From: Pseudarthrobacter chlorophenolicus A6
GTDB taxonomy: Bacteria > Actinomycetota > Actinomycetes > Actinomycetales > Micrococcaceae
DNA length: 64,000 nt
NCBI RefSeq assembly: GCF_000022025.1
Contig: NC_011886.1
Span: 2,645,209 to 2,709,208 of the forward strand
Direction: 5' to 3'
The notes beneath the pieces were generated by a model, which made no database searches, was not told where the DNA came from, and saw only the letters and a list, made by a program, of their open reading frames with translations. This document shows positions 25,514 through 33,741 of this stretch, in pieces; the stretch's first letter is position 1; each line of letters begins with the position of its first letter. Both the position numbers and the translations under genes were made by a program.

Positions 25514-28500
25514 GTGCCAGAGCAGCCAAGCCACCGTCTACCAGAGGAATTTGGCGGGAACGAGTGGCTCGTTGATGAACTGTACGAGCAGTATCAGCAG
25601 GACAAGAACGCTGTGGATGCCAAGTGGTGGCCGCTGTTTGAATCGTTCGACTCAGGCAGCAGTTCTTCTTCCAACGGACACTCGGCGAATGCCGCAGCGA
25701 ACCCTCCCACAACCAAGATGCCTATCGTGAACGCGGCACCTGCAGCACCGGCACAGTCGCCGGCCGCCGCGCCGCCTGCGCCCGCAGCAGCACCGGCGGC
25801 AGCACCCTCAGCACCGGCACCTGCGAAGAAGGCGCCTGCCACGGAAGCGCGCGACGGCGGCAGGAAGCCCGCCGCCGGAGCCCAGCCCATTCCGGCCCAG
25901 CTGCCGAAGAACGTCAAGGCACCCACCGCTCCGGAAGAGGACGTCGTCTCCGTCCTCCGCGGACCGGCCAAGGCCATCGCCACCAACATGGTCACCAGCC
26001 TCGAAGTTCCCACCGCCACCAGCGTGCGCGCCATCCCGGCGAAGCTGCTGATCGACAACCGCGTGGTCATCAACTCGAACCTTGCCCGTGCCCGCGGCGG
26101 CAAGGTCTCCTTCACGCACCTCATCGGCTACGCCGTGATCCGCGCCCTGTCCCAGTTCCCGTCCATGAACGTGTACTACGACGAGGTGGACGGCAAGCCC
26201 GTCGCAGTCCAGCCGGCGCACGTCAACTTCGGCATCGCCATCGACATGCCCAAGCCTGACGGCACCCGGCTGCTGATGGTCCCCAACATCAAGAAGGCCG
26301 AAACCCTCAACTTCGCCGAGTTCTGGCACACCTATGAGGACCTGATCAAGCGTGCCCGCAACGGCAAGCTCACGGCCGATGACCACCAGGGCACCACTGT
26401 GTCCCTGACGAACCCGGGCGGCATCGGCACCGTGCACTCGGTCCCGCGCCTTTCCAAGGGCCAGGCCGCCATCATCGGCGTCGGCGCCCTCGACTACCCC
26501 GCCGAGTTCCAGGGTGCCAGCGAAAAGATCATCGCCCAGAACGCCATCAGCAAGGTCCTCACCCTGACCTCGACGTACGACCACCGCGTCATCCAGGGCG
26601 CCGGCAGCGGCGAGTTCCTCAAGCTGGTCCACCAGCTGCTGCTGGGTGCGCAGAACTTCTACGACGAGATCTTCGAAGCACTCCGCATCCCCTACGAGCC
26701 CGTACGGTGGAGCCCCGACCTGCAGGTCGATCCGGCCGACGAGATCAACAAGGTTGCCCGGATCCAGCAGCTGATCCACTCCTTCCGCGTGCGCGGCCAC
26801 CTGATGGCCGACACCGATCCGCTGGAGTACGTGCAGCGCAAGCACCCCGACCTCGACGTCCTGACCTACGGCCTGACCCTGTGGGACCTGGACCGGGAGT
26901 GGCCCACGGGCGGTTTCGGCGGCAAGCCGATGCTGAAGTTCCGCGACATCCTGGGTGTCCTCCGCGACGCCTACTGCCGCACCACCGGCATCGAATACAT
27001 GCACATCCAGGAGCCGGAAGAACGCAAGTGGTTCCAGGACCAGCTCGAGCACCCCTACTCGAAGCCCAGCCGTGAAGAGCAGCTCCGGATTGTGTCCCGG
27101 CTCAACGCCGCAGAGGCCTTCGAGACCTTCCTGCAGACCAAGTTCGTCGGGCAGAAGCGCTTCTCCCTCGAAGGGGGCGAATCACTGATTCCGCTGCTCG
27201 ACGCCGTGATCTCGGAAGCGGCCGACGACGGCCTTGACGAGGTTGCCATCGGCATGGCCCACCGCGGCCGCCTCAACGTCCTGACCAACATTGCCGGCAA
27301 GACCTACGCCCAGGTGTTCCGCGAATTTGAAGGTACCCAGGACCCCCGCTCCGTGCAGGGCTCGGGCGACGTCAAGTACCACCTCGGCACCGAGGGGACC
27401 TTCACGTCGGAAAACGGCAACGAGACCAAGGTCTACCTGGCCGCGAACCCGTCCCACCTTGAAGCCGTGGACTCCGTCCTCGAAGGCATCGTGCGCGCCA
27501 AGCAGGACCGCCTGGATCAGGGCGAGGCTTTCCCCGTCCTGCCCATCATGGTTCACGGTGACGCTGCGTTCGCCGGCCAGGGCGTTGTCGCCGAGACGCT
27601 GAACCTGTCGCAGCTCCGCGGCTACCGCACCGGCGGCACTATCCACGTGGTGGTCAACAACCAGGTCGGGTTCACCACCGCGCCGTCGTCATCGCGTTCG
27701 TCCACCTACTCCACGGACGTCGCCAAGATGATCCAGGCACCGGTGTTCCACGTCAACGGCGACGACCCCGAGGCCGTGGTCCGCATCGGCCAGCTCGCTT
27801 ACGAGTTCCGCCAGCGCTTCCACAAGGACGTTGTCATCGACATGGTGTGCTACCGCCGCCGCGGGCACAACGAAGGCGACGACCCTTCGATGACCCAGCC
27901 GATGATGTACAACCTGATCGAAGCCAAGCGCTCCGTCCGCAAGCTGTACACCGAGGCCCTCATCGGCCGCGGCGACATCACCGAGGAAGAAGCAGAGCAG
28001 CTGCTCCGCGACTACCAGGAACGGCTGGAACGCGTCTTCGCAGAGACCCACGCAGCGCAGACGTCCCCGATTCCGATCGTCACCGCTGACTCTGCGGCGG
28101 TCTCGGACATCGAGCGGCCCATCGCCCAGCAGTCCGATTTCGGCACGAACGCACCGGCCAACACCGCGATCTCTGCGGACACCCTGGCCCGCATCGGCAA
28201 GGCACACGTCGAGATCCCCGACGGCTTCACGGTGCACGCCAAGCTGAAGCAGCTGCTGGAGAAGCGCGAGCAGATGTCCCGCGAAGGCGGCATCGACTGG
28301 GGCTTCGGCGAAATCGCAGCTTTCGGCTCCCTGATCATGGAAGGCGTCCCCGTCCGGCTGGCCGGCCAGGACTCCCGCCGCGGCACCTTCGTTCAGCGCC
28401 ACGCCGTGTTCCACGACCGCGCCAACGGCAACGAATGGCTGCCCCTGGGCAACCTGTCCGATGACCAGGCCAAGCTGTGGATCTACGATTCACTGCTCTC

Positions 28501-29314
28501 CGAATACGCGGCCATGGGCTTCGAATACGGCTACTCGGTGGAGCGTCCGGATGCACTGGTCCTCTGGGAGGCGCAGTTCGGCGACTTCGTCAACGGCGCG
28601 CAGACCATCATCGACGAGTTCATCTCATCGGCAGAGCAGAAGTGGGGCCAGCGCTCATCGCTGGTGCTCATGCTGCCGCACGGCTACGAGGGCCAGGGGC
28701 CGGACCACTCGTCCGCCCGCATTGAGCGTTTCCTCCAGATGTGCGCCGAGCAGAACATGATCGTGGCCAACCCCACCACCGCCGCATCGCACTTCCACCT
28801 GCTGCGCCGCCAGGCGTACAGCCGGCCGCGGAAGCCGCTGATCATCTTCACCCCCAAGCAGCTCCTGCGCCTGAAGGCCGCCGCGTCCTCCGTCGAGGAC
28901 TTCACCACCGGTACCTTCCGTCCTGTGATCGCCGAGCACGAGCACCTGGATGCGAACGCCGTCGAACGCGTCCTCCTGGTGTCCGGCCGCCTGTACTACG
29001 ATCTTCTGTCCACCCGGCAGAAGACCGGCGACAAGACCACCGCCATTGTCCGCGTGGAGCAGCTGTACCCGCTGCCCAGCGATGACATTGCGGCCGAGCT
29101 TGCCAAGTACCCGAACGCCGAGGTTGTCTGGGCCCAGGACGAGCCCGCAAACCAAGGTCCGTGGCCGTTCATCGGCCTGAACCTGCCGGATGCCCTTGAC
29201 CGCAGGGTCCGCCTGGTCTCCCGGCCCGCGTCGGCCTCGACGGCAGCCGGCTCCATGAAGCGGCACGCTGCAGAGCAGGACGTTCTCCTGAAGCAGGCAT
29301 TTGCACGGAAGTAG
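25514..29314 (+). CDS. kgd: Multifunctional 2-oxoglutarate metabolism enzyme (E2o-E1o fusion, Kgd/OdhA)
   Basis: TCA-cycle enzyme of 1266 residues joining succinyltransferase and thiamine-dependent 2-oxoglutarate dehydrogenase parts in one chain, as in mycobacteria and corynebacteria. The N-terminal helix (EEFGGNEWLVDELYEQY) is followed by an Ala/Pro-rich linker at about 60-130. The acyltransferase domain ends at the active-site TYDHRVIQGAGSGEF (His357). The E1 part has AIGMAHRGRLNVL, HGDAAFAGQG, NNQVGFTTAP, the CYRRRGHNEGDDPS motif and LPHGYEGQGPDHSSARIE. No lipoyl domain is encoded, as expected. GTG at 25514 was chosen because it gives the conserved N-terminal helix, with GGAAGAGG upstream. 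Confidence 0.97.
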   Translation: MPEQPSHRLPEEFGGNEWLVDELYEQYQQDKNAVDAKWWPLFESFDSGSSSSSNGHSANAAANPPTTKMPIVNAAPAAPAQSPAAAPPAPAAAPAAAPSAPAPAKKAPATEARDGGRKPAAGAQPIPAQLPKNVKAPTAPEEDVVSVLRGPAKAIATNMVTSLEVPTATSVRAIPAKLLIDNRVVINSNLARARGGKVSFTHLIGYAVIRALSQFPSMNVYYDEVDGKPVAVQPAHVNFGIAIDMPKPDGTRLLMVPNIKKAETLNFAEFWHTYEDLIKRARNGKLTADDHQGTTVSLTNPGGIGTVHSVPRLSKGQAAIIGVGALDYPAEFQGASEKIIAQNAISKVLTLTSTYDHRVIQGAGSGEFLKLVHQLLLGAQNFYDEIFEALRIPYEPVRWSPDLQVDPADEINKVARIQQLIHSFRVRGHLMADTDPLEYVQRKHPDLDVLTYGLTLWDLDREWPTGGFGGKPMLKFRDILGVLRDAYCRTTGIEYMHIQEPEERKWFQDQLEHPYSKPSREEQLRIVSRLNAAEAFETFLQTKFVGQKRFSLEGGESLIPLLDAVISEAADDGLDEVAIGMAHRGRLNVLTNIAGKTYAQVFREFEGTQDPRSVQGSGDVKYHLGTEGTFTSENGNETKVYLAANPSHLEAVDSVLEGIVRAKQDRLDQGEAFPVLPIMVHGDAAFAGQGVVAETLNLSQLRGYRTGGTIHVVVNNQVGFTTAPSSSRSSTYSTDVAKMIQAPVFHVNGDDPEAVVRIGQLAYEFRQRFHKDVVIDMVCYRRRGHNEGDDPSMTQPMMYNLIEAKRSVRKLYTEALIGRGDITEEEAEQLLRDYQERLERVFAETHAAQTSPIPIVTADSAAVSDIERPIAQQSDFGTNAPANTAISADTLARIGKAHVEIPDGFTVHAKLKQLLEKREQMSREGGIDWGFGEIAAFGSLIMEGVPVRLAGQDSRRGTFVQRHAVFHDRANGNEWLPLGNLSDDQAKLWIYDSLLSEYAAMGFEYGYSVERPDALVLWEAQFGDFVNGAQTIIDEFISSAEQKWGQRSSLVLMLPHGYEGQGPDHSSARIERFLQMCAEQNMIVANPTTAASHFHLLRRQAYSRPRKPLIIFTPKQLLRLKAAASSVEDFTTGTFRPVIAEHEHLDANAVERVLLVSGRLYYDLLSTRQKTGDKTTAIVRVEQLYPLPSDDIAAELAKYPNAEVVWAQDEPANQGPWPFIGLNLPDALDRRVRLVSRPASASTAAGSMKRHAAEQDVLLKQAFARK

Positions 29315-29322
29315 GCAGCAGG

Positions 29323-29371
29323 CTGCCCGGCCGGAGTCGAAATACCAGACTCCGGCCGGGCAGTTCTGTTT
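29323..29371 (+). terminator. Rho-independent terminator of kgd
   Basis: A 16-bp perfect stem, CTGCCCGGCCGGAGTC with its complement, around a nine-base loop, followed by TTCTGTTT. It lies just after the kgd stop. Confidence 0.88.
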
Positions 29372-29463
29372 AATGGATGGACAGCGCCCTTTGCGCGCCG
29401 GTTGCAGCTCCAGGCTGCGGGCGGCCCGCACCGGCCGGTCAGTACGAACGTAAAGAGGATCGT

Positions 29464-30063
29464 GTGGAAGACAGGAAGCTGCGCATTGCAGCTGTAGGAG
29501 ACGAACTGCTGGCCGGACTGGGAGACCCCCGCGCGCTGGGTTGGCTGGGCCGTGTCCTTGCCCGGACGCCACAGGACGGCATGATGCTGGAAAGCTATGC
29601 CCTGCCCTGCCCCCAGGAAGGCACCGAAGGGCTCGCTTCCCGCTGGCTGGGTGAGGCCGGGCGGCGTTTCAGCGACCAGGCGGAGAACCGGCTGGTCATC
29701 GGACTGTCCGGCCGCGACATCGAGTTCGGCCTGTCCACGGCGCGAAGCCGGCTTAACCTGGCCAACATTCTCGATTCCGCATCGCAGAACCGGATCGAGG
29801 TTTTCGTGGTGGGCCCGCCGCCCACCCTGGATCCGGCCCAAAACCGCCGCCTTGATGAGCTGAACACTGCCTTCGCCGATGTCACCACCCGCCGGAAGCA
29901 CCTGTACGTGGACACCTTCTCCCCCTTGCTGAACCATGAACAGTGGCGCCAGGACCTCGCCGCCAACGGCGGAACTCCCGGGCAGGCGGGCTACGGGCTC
30001 ATGGCCTGGCTGGTCCTTCACCGCGGTTGGTTCCAGTGGCTGGGCATCAACGCTCCCGAGTAG
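29464..30063 (+). CDS. GDSL/SGNH hydrolase-like protein lacking catalytic residues
   Basis: A 199-residue soluble protein with SGNH-hydrolase layout: AAVGDELLAG near the N-terminus where active members have GDS, and NGGTPGQAGYGLMAWLVLH near the C-terminus where they have DxxHPxxxGY. The nucleophile Ser is Glu14, the Asp-x-x-His pair reads Asn-x-x-Thr, and the block III GxND is replaced by SGRDIE. So the fold is probably kept but esterase activity is unlikely. GTG at 29464 has AAAGAGG five bases upstream. It stands alone between the kgd terminator and the DUF4097 promoter. Function unknown. Confidence 0.75.
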   Translation: MEDRKLRIAAVGDELLAGLGDPRALGWLGRVLARTPQDGMMLESYALPCPQEGTEGLASRWLGEAGRRFSDQAENRLVIGLSGRDIEFGLSTARSRLNLANILDSASQNRIEVFVVGPPPTLDPAQNRRLDELNTAFADVTTRRKHLYVDTFSPLLNHEQWRQDLAANGGTPGQAGYGLMAWLVLHRGWFQWLGINAPE

Positions 30064-30071
30064 CCTGCTTT

Positions 30072-30132
30072 CGCGATATATCTTGACCGGCCTCCGCCTC
30101 CGGCGTACGGTGGAGGCAACCGCGATATATCG
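30072..30132 (+). promoter_or_regulatory. Promoter with flanking CGCGATATATC operator repeats
   Basis: TTGACC (30083-30088), 17 bases, then TACGGT (30106-30111) form a good sigma-A promoter for the DUF4097-PadR operon. CGCGATATATC occurs at 30072-30082, against the -35, and again at 30121-30131, just past the expected start site near 30118. Each contains the palindrome GATATATC. Their placement suits a dimeric repressor, most simply the PadR protein encoded in the same operon. GGAGG follows before the ATG. Confidence 0.8.
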
Positions 30133-30146
30133 TCTTTGGAGGGGCA

Positions 30147-30974
30147 ATGCCTGAGCAGAGCTGGACAGTCACCAGTCCACAAACCATTGATATCGACGCC
30201 CTGACATCGCTGAAGCTGGGCATGGTCAGCGGCAGGTTCGATGTTGTGACCCATGAGGAGCCGGTAACCCGCATCGAGATCTCCCAGGTCGAGGGGGATC
30301 CCGTCGCCGTATCCGTCGTGGACGGCAGGCTTGAAATCCGCCACCAGCTGCACGGCCCCCAAGGCTGGTTCAAGAACCTGATGGGCACCGTCAGCCATAA
30401 CAGCGACAATTCCGCGGTCATCAGCATCGCAGTCCCGGAGAACGTCGAAGTTGAGGCAGGCACTGTCAGCGGTGACGGGCTGGTGGCCGGCATCTCCGGA
30501 CACACCAGGCTGAACACCGTCTCGGGATCAGTCATGGCGGACGGTACGGCCGGCGAGCTACATGTCAATACCGTCAGTGGAGATGTCACTGCCCGGAGCC
30601 ACTCCGGGGTGTTTACTGCGAAGAGCGTTTCCGGTGAGGTCACCGTCTCCGGCACCCTCAGCCACGTCCGGGCCAACACGGTCAGCGGGGACCTCAGTTT
30701 CGACCTGCAGGGCTTCACTGAGGACTTTGGTTCCAACTCGGTGTCCGGTAACCTGACCATCCGGCTGCCGCACGACGTCGGCGTGGACATCGTTGCCAAA
30801 TCGGCCAGTGGCGCGGTGGTCATCAACGACCACCGCTACGTTCAGGTGGGCGGCAAGGTGGAGACGATCGCCGGGCCGGACCGCCAACTGATGCTGGTCC
30901 GGACAAATTCGATCTCCGGCACCACGTCCATCTTCCACGGGGCGGAGCGCGGTAACGCGGAAGCAGGGCTCTGA
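30147..30974 (+). CDS. DUF4097 beta-repeat protein
   Basis: A 275-residue protein made of short beta-strand repeats in which VSG recurs (MVSGRFDV, TVSGDG, NTVSGSVMADG, NTVSGDVTARS, SVSGEVTVSG, NTVSGDLSFD), the hallmark of DUF4097 adhesin-like domains. There is no signal peptide or membrane segment, so it is probably cytoplasmic. Function unknown. The stop overlaps the PadR start (TGATG). DUF4097 genes are often next to PadR regulators; the pair may form a sensing unit, which is inference. Confidence 0.88.
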   Translation: MPEQSWTVTSPQTIDIDALTSLKLGMVSGRFDVVTHEEPVTRIEISQVEGDPVAVSVVDGRLEIRHQLHGPQGWFKNLMGTVSHNSDNSAVISIAVPENVEVEAGTVSGDGLVAGISGHTRLNTVSGSVMADGTAGELHVNTVSGDVTARSHSGVFTAKSVSGEVTVSGTLSHVRANTVSGDLSFDLQGFTEDFGSNSVSGNLTIRLPHDVGVDIVAKSASGAVVINDHRYVQVGGKVETIAGPDRQLMLVRTNSISGTTSIFHGAERGNAEAGL

Positions 30975-31588
30975 TGCCCCCCGTATTCGCACACGGCGCC
31001 CTCCGCCTCTATCTCCTGGCGCTCCTTGAGTCCGGGCCGAAACACGGCTACGAGCTCATCAAAGCGCTGAAGGACAGGTTTGGCGGCACCTACTCCCCCA
31101 GCGCGGGCACCATCTACCCGCGCCTGGGCAAACTTGAGGAGGAAGGGCTGGTGTCCACCGAAACCGCCGGCAGGAGGACCAATTACCACATCACCGCGTC
31201 CGGCCTTGCCGAGCTGAACAGCCGCCGCGACGAACTGGCCGGGGTCGAGAACGAGATTTCAGCCTCCGTGCGCCGGCTGGCGGACAGCCTCCGGGAAGAC
31301 ATCCGAAGCAACATGCGCGGCCTCCGCGCGGACCTCGCAGCCACGGCAGAGGCCGCCCGTGCCTCCGCCACCGCTGCTGAGTTCCGGGGCAGGGGTGGAC
31401 GGACGACGGCCGAGGGAACCCGGGCCCTGAAGGAAGCGGAGATGATGCTGCAGGCGTTCCGCGACGACCTCCGGCGGGAGCTGCGGCTCAAGGCCGGCAA
31501 GGAGCCCCTGAGTCCCGTGGCCCTGGAGACGGTCCGCACTGTCCTGGAGCAAGCCAGGATCGCTGTCCTCAACTCCCTGGCACGCTAG
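30974..31588 (+). CDS. PadR family transcriptional regulator
   Basis: A 204-residue regulator: the winged-helix domain (about 5-85) has LYLLALLESGPKHGYELIKA, SAGTIYPRLGKLEEEGLV and RRTNYHITASG. The rest is long, helical and rich in Ala/Arg/Glu, larger than the small PadR subgroup. It is translationally coupled to the DUF4097 gene and probably represses the operon through the repeats at 30072-30132. The inducer is unknown. Confidence 0.92.
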   Translation: MPPVFAHGALRLYLLALLESGPKHGYELIKALKDRFGGTYSPSAGTIYPRLGKLEEEGLVSTETAGRRTNYHITASGLAELNSRRDELAGVENEISASVRRLADSLREDIRSNMRGLRADLAATAEAARASATAAEFRGRGGRTTAEGTRALKEAEMMLQAFRDDLRRELRLKAGKEPLSPVALETVRTVLEQARIAVLNSLAR

Positions 31589-31710
31589 CAGCGGCTGCGG
31601 CGGCCTGATCCCGCTGCAGGTCATGAGGCGGTGGCCGGTTCGCGGCGGGTCTGATCATGTGGGAGACTGGAGGGCAGCTCTTTTGAGTACCGAAAGTAAG
31701 GAGGCCAGCT

Positions 31711-31785
31711 ATGAGCAAGCGTGCACGCAAGCGTCGTGACCGTAAGCGTGGCGGCGCGAACCACGGGAAGCGCCCCAACACCTAG
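31711..31785 (+). CDS. Small ribosomal-subunit-interface protein bL37
   Basis: A 24-residue, very basic protein, MSKRARKRRDRKRGGANHGK followed by RPNT. It closely resembles the mycobacterial 24-residue large-subunit protein bL37 as I recall it (RKKRDRKHSKANHGKRPNA), including the ANHGKRPN ending. It also fits the AURKAIP1/COX24-type label often used in genome annotations. A perfect AAGGAGG lies six bases before the ATG and a strong terminator follows, so it is a stand-alone gene that automatic callers would miss because of length. Confidence 0.9.
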   Translation: MSKRARKRRDRKRGGANHGKRPNT

Positions 31786-31810
31786 GCAACAGCCAGGTAC
31801 CACGGTTCAA

Positions 31811-31852
31811 GTGAAAGACCCCGGACGCCAAACGGCTTCCGGGGTCTTTCAC
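31811..31852. terminator. Bidirectional terminator between bL37 and rsrA
   Basis: GTGAAAGACCCCGG pairs with CCGGGGTCTTTCAC, a 14-bp stem around 14 bases. TCTTTC on the plus strand and CTTTCAC on the minus give weak T runs for both converging genes. Confidence 0.85.
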
Positions 31853-31863
31853 TGTCTAACTTG

Positions 31864-32124
31864 CTAGGCGTCCACGGGCCTGATGGCGTGGATGCGGTCC
31901 AGGATGGCGTTCTTGAGGTTGTCCGGGGCCGCTTCGGTGCAGGAGCGCTTCACCATGTTCCGGATGACGCACTCAAGGTCGTACTGCTCCGTGCATTCCG
32001 GGCACTCGTCGAGGTGGGTCTTGATCTCCGTGATGTCCTCACGGGTCAGTGCACCATCAAGGTACTCATAGATGCGTTGCATCCGGGTGTCGTCGCAATC
32101 GCCCAATCCCTGGCAGTCGCTCAT
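31864..32124 (-). CDS. rsrA: Mycothiol-system anti-sigma factor RsrA
   Basis: Zinc-containing redox anti-sigma factor of 86 residues that holds SigR inactive until disulfide stress. The ZAS motif is exact: His37, Cys41 and Cys44 in THLDECPEC, with Cys10 (or Cys4) near the N-terminus as the further ligand. Oxidation of these cysteines releases SigR. The ATG overlaps the sigR stop (ATGA), as usual for the pair. Confidence 0.95.
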   Translation of the reverse strand: MSDCQGLGDCDDTRMQRIYEYLDGALTREDITEIKTHLDECPECTEQYDLECVIRNMVKRSCTEAAPDNLKNAILDRIHAIRPVDA

Positions 32125-32882
32125 TTCCTGCTCTCCTGTTGTTTGGTGTCGGCCGCGGCCTGCGATTCCACGCCCGTCTTGAATCCGCGCTCTGCGGCGT
32201 ATTCCGCGAGCATGTCCCGCAACATCTTCCGGCCGCGGTGCAGCCGGGACATCACCGTTCCGATGGGGGTGTTCATGATGTCGGAAATTTCCTTGTAGGC
32301 GAACCCCTCAACATCCGCGAAGTACACGGCAAGCCGGAACTCCTCGGGAATGGCCTGGAGCGCGCGCTTGACGTCGGAGTCCGGAAGGTGGTCCAACGCC
32401 TCTGCCTCGGCGGAACGAAGTCCGCTTGAGGTGTGCGACTCGGCCCGTGCCAACTGCCAGTCCTCGATGGTGTCCGAGTTGGACTGCAGGGGCTCGCGCT
32501 GCCGCTTGCGGTACAGGTTGATGTAGGTGTTCGTCAGAATCCGGTACAGCCAGGCTTTCAGGTTTGTTCCCGGCTTGTACTGGTGGAAGGCCGAAAACGC
32601 TTTGGTGTAGGCCTCCTGCACCAGATCCTCGGCGTCAGACGGGTTCCGGGCCATCCGCATGGCGGCCGAGTACAGCTGGTCGACGTATTGCATGGCATCG
32701 CGCTCAAAACGGAGCCTGCGTTCCTCCACCGATTCGGTGGCGACGTCCAGACCGTTGCCGCCCGAATCGCCGGCGGGTACTTCCCGGGTTTCCCCGGCGG
32801 CCGGCTCCGCAGCGTTTCCGCCCTTAGCTTCAGCGCTGGACGCTTCATACATGGCCGAAACGGCCGGATCCAAGGTACTCAT
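32121..32882 (-). CDS. sigR: RNA polymerase sigma factor SigR (ECF, thiol-oxidative stress)
   Basis: ECF sigma factor of 253 residues: sigma-2 at about 75-145 ([39 protein letters not shown]), sigma-4 at about 180-240 ([40 protein letters not shown]). The ATG at 32882 lies eight bases after TAGACT. The frame stays open for 68 more codons upstream, up to 33086, exactly where transcription from a SigR-type promoter at 33094-33119 would begin, so a longer isoform is possible. RsrA follows with a 4-bp overlap. Confidence 0.94.
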   Translation of the reverse strand: MSTLDPAVSAMYEASSAEAKGGNAAEPAAGETREVPAGDSGGNGLDVATESVEERRLRFERDAMQYVDQLYSAAMRMARNPSDAEDLVQEAYTKAFSAFHQYKPGTNLKAWLYRILTNTYINLYRKRQREPLQSNSDTIEDWQLARAESHTSSGLRSAEAEALDHLPDSDVKRALQAIPEEFRLAVYFADVEGFAYKEISDIMNTPIGTVMSRLHRGRKMLRDMLAEYAAERGFKTGVESQAAADTKQQESRK

Positions 32883-32890
32883 TGCCTTCA

Positions 32891-32896
32891 AGTCTA
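32891..32896 (-). promoter_or_regulatory. Second candidate -10 of sigR, proximal
   Basis: TAGACT on the minus strand, eight bases before the ATG at 32882. This would be a housekeeping, near-leaderless promoter giving only the short SigR. Confidence 0.4.
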
Positions 32897-33093
32897 CTGT
32901 CAGGCTCCCCGGCCCCACGCTGCCGTATTCCGGCAGCGCATCCGATACCAGGTCCAGCGCCACCGGCCCTGGAGCACCAACTCCGTCCAACACCCTCGCC
33001 AAGGCCCAACTCCACTCTCTGTCCGGTGTCCCATTTTGCTGCTTGTTGCGGCTTGCTTTCGGGCCCAGCACCGTCTGCGGACCCAAGAGCCAT

Positions 33094-33119
33094 AACCGCC
33101 GGCCTTGGGCAAATATTCC
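33094..33119 (-). promoter_or_regulatory. SigR-type promoter of sigR
   Basis: On the minus strand GGAAT (33119-33115), 18 bases, then GTT (33096-33094), identical to the Streptomyces SigR consensus GGAAT-N18-GTT. Start of transcription would be near 33087, about 205 bases before the short-form sigR ATG. It implies positive autoregulation. The promoter shares the gap with the divergent doxX-like gene. Confidence 0.8.
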
Positions 33120-33187
33120 CTAAAAGTGCAAGACTAGAACGGACTTATGCCGCTGCCGATGCGGTTCGTCCAGCCAGGAGGAAATCC

Positions 33188-33736
33188 ATGTCCTTTGTCC
33201 GCACGCTCGCCCGCCCCATGCTGGCTTCCAGCTTCGTCATCGCAGGATTGGACAAGCTCAAGAACGCAGATGACACTGCCCAGCAGCTGTCCCCCCTGCT
33301 CCGCAAGGCGGCGGCCTCCCTGCCTTTCCAAACGGACGAGAAGACACTTGCCCGGGTAATCGGAGGAACCCAGGTAGGCGCGGGAGTGCTTTTTGGACTG
33401 GGCAAGTTCTCCCGGCTTTCCGCCACCGTGCTCACGGTGGTCTCGCTGCTCAACACGTTTGTTGAATGGCGCAGCGCGGACATCAGCAGCAAGGAGGGCC
33501 GCGAAGCCCGCCGGGGCCAGCTGCTCAAGAACCTGTCGCTCAGTGGCGGCGCACTGCTGGCTTCCGTTGACACCGCAGGCAGGCCGGGACTGGCGTGGCG
33601 CGCGGAGCATTTGGCAGCCGACGCCCGCAAGGGTGCCGCCCACCTCGCCGCGGATGCGCGCAAGACCACGAACAAGAAGCTGACCAAGGCCGACAAGGCC
33701 GTGCGCCGCGCCGTGGAGCAGGCTACGGGGGCCTAA
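33188..33736 (+). CDS. DoxX family membrane protein
   Basis: A 182-residue protein with about four membrane segments: RPMLASSFVIAGLDKLKN at the start, the conserved GGTQVGAGVLFGLGKFSRLSA (in two pieces) and TVLTVVSLLNTFVEWR. DoxX proteins of actinobacteria have been tied to thiol-redox protection. The last 60 residues form a basic Ala/Lys/Arg tail with two near-copies of HLAADARK. The ATG at 33188 has AGGAGGAA eight bases upstream. It lies divergent to sigR, which suggests, without proving, a shared stress role. Confidence 0.85.
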   Translation: MSFVRTLARPMLASSFVIAGLDKLKNADDTAQQLSPLLRKAAASLPFQTDEKTLARVIGGTQVGAGVLFGLGKFSRLSATVLTVVSLLNTFVEWRSADISSKEGREARRGQLLKNLSLSGGALLASVDTAGRPGLAWRAEHLAADARKGAAHLAADARKTTNKKLTKADKAVRRAVEQATGA

Positions 33737-33741
33737 AAGAC

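Noticed and set aside
30072..30132. The two CGCGATATATC copies as attachment or target-site duplications
   Set aside because: No integrase or inserted element is between them, and they flank a good promoter.
32912..32938. A second GGAAT inside the sigR upstream region as another SigR promoter
   Set aside because: No GTT lies 17-19 bases downstream, unlike the site at 33094-33119.
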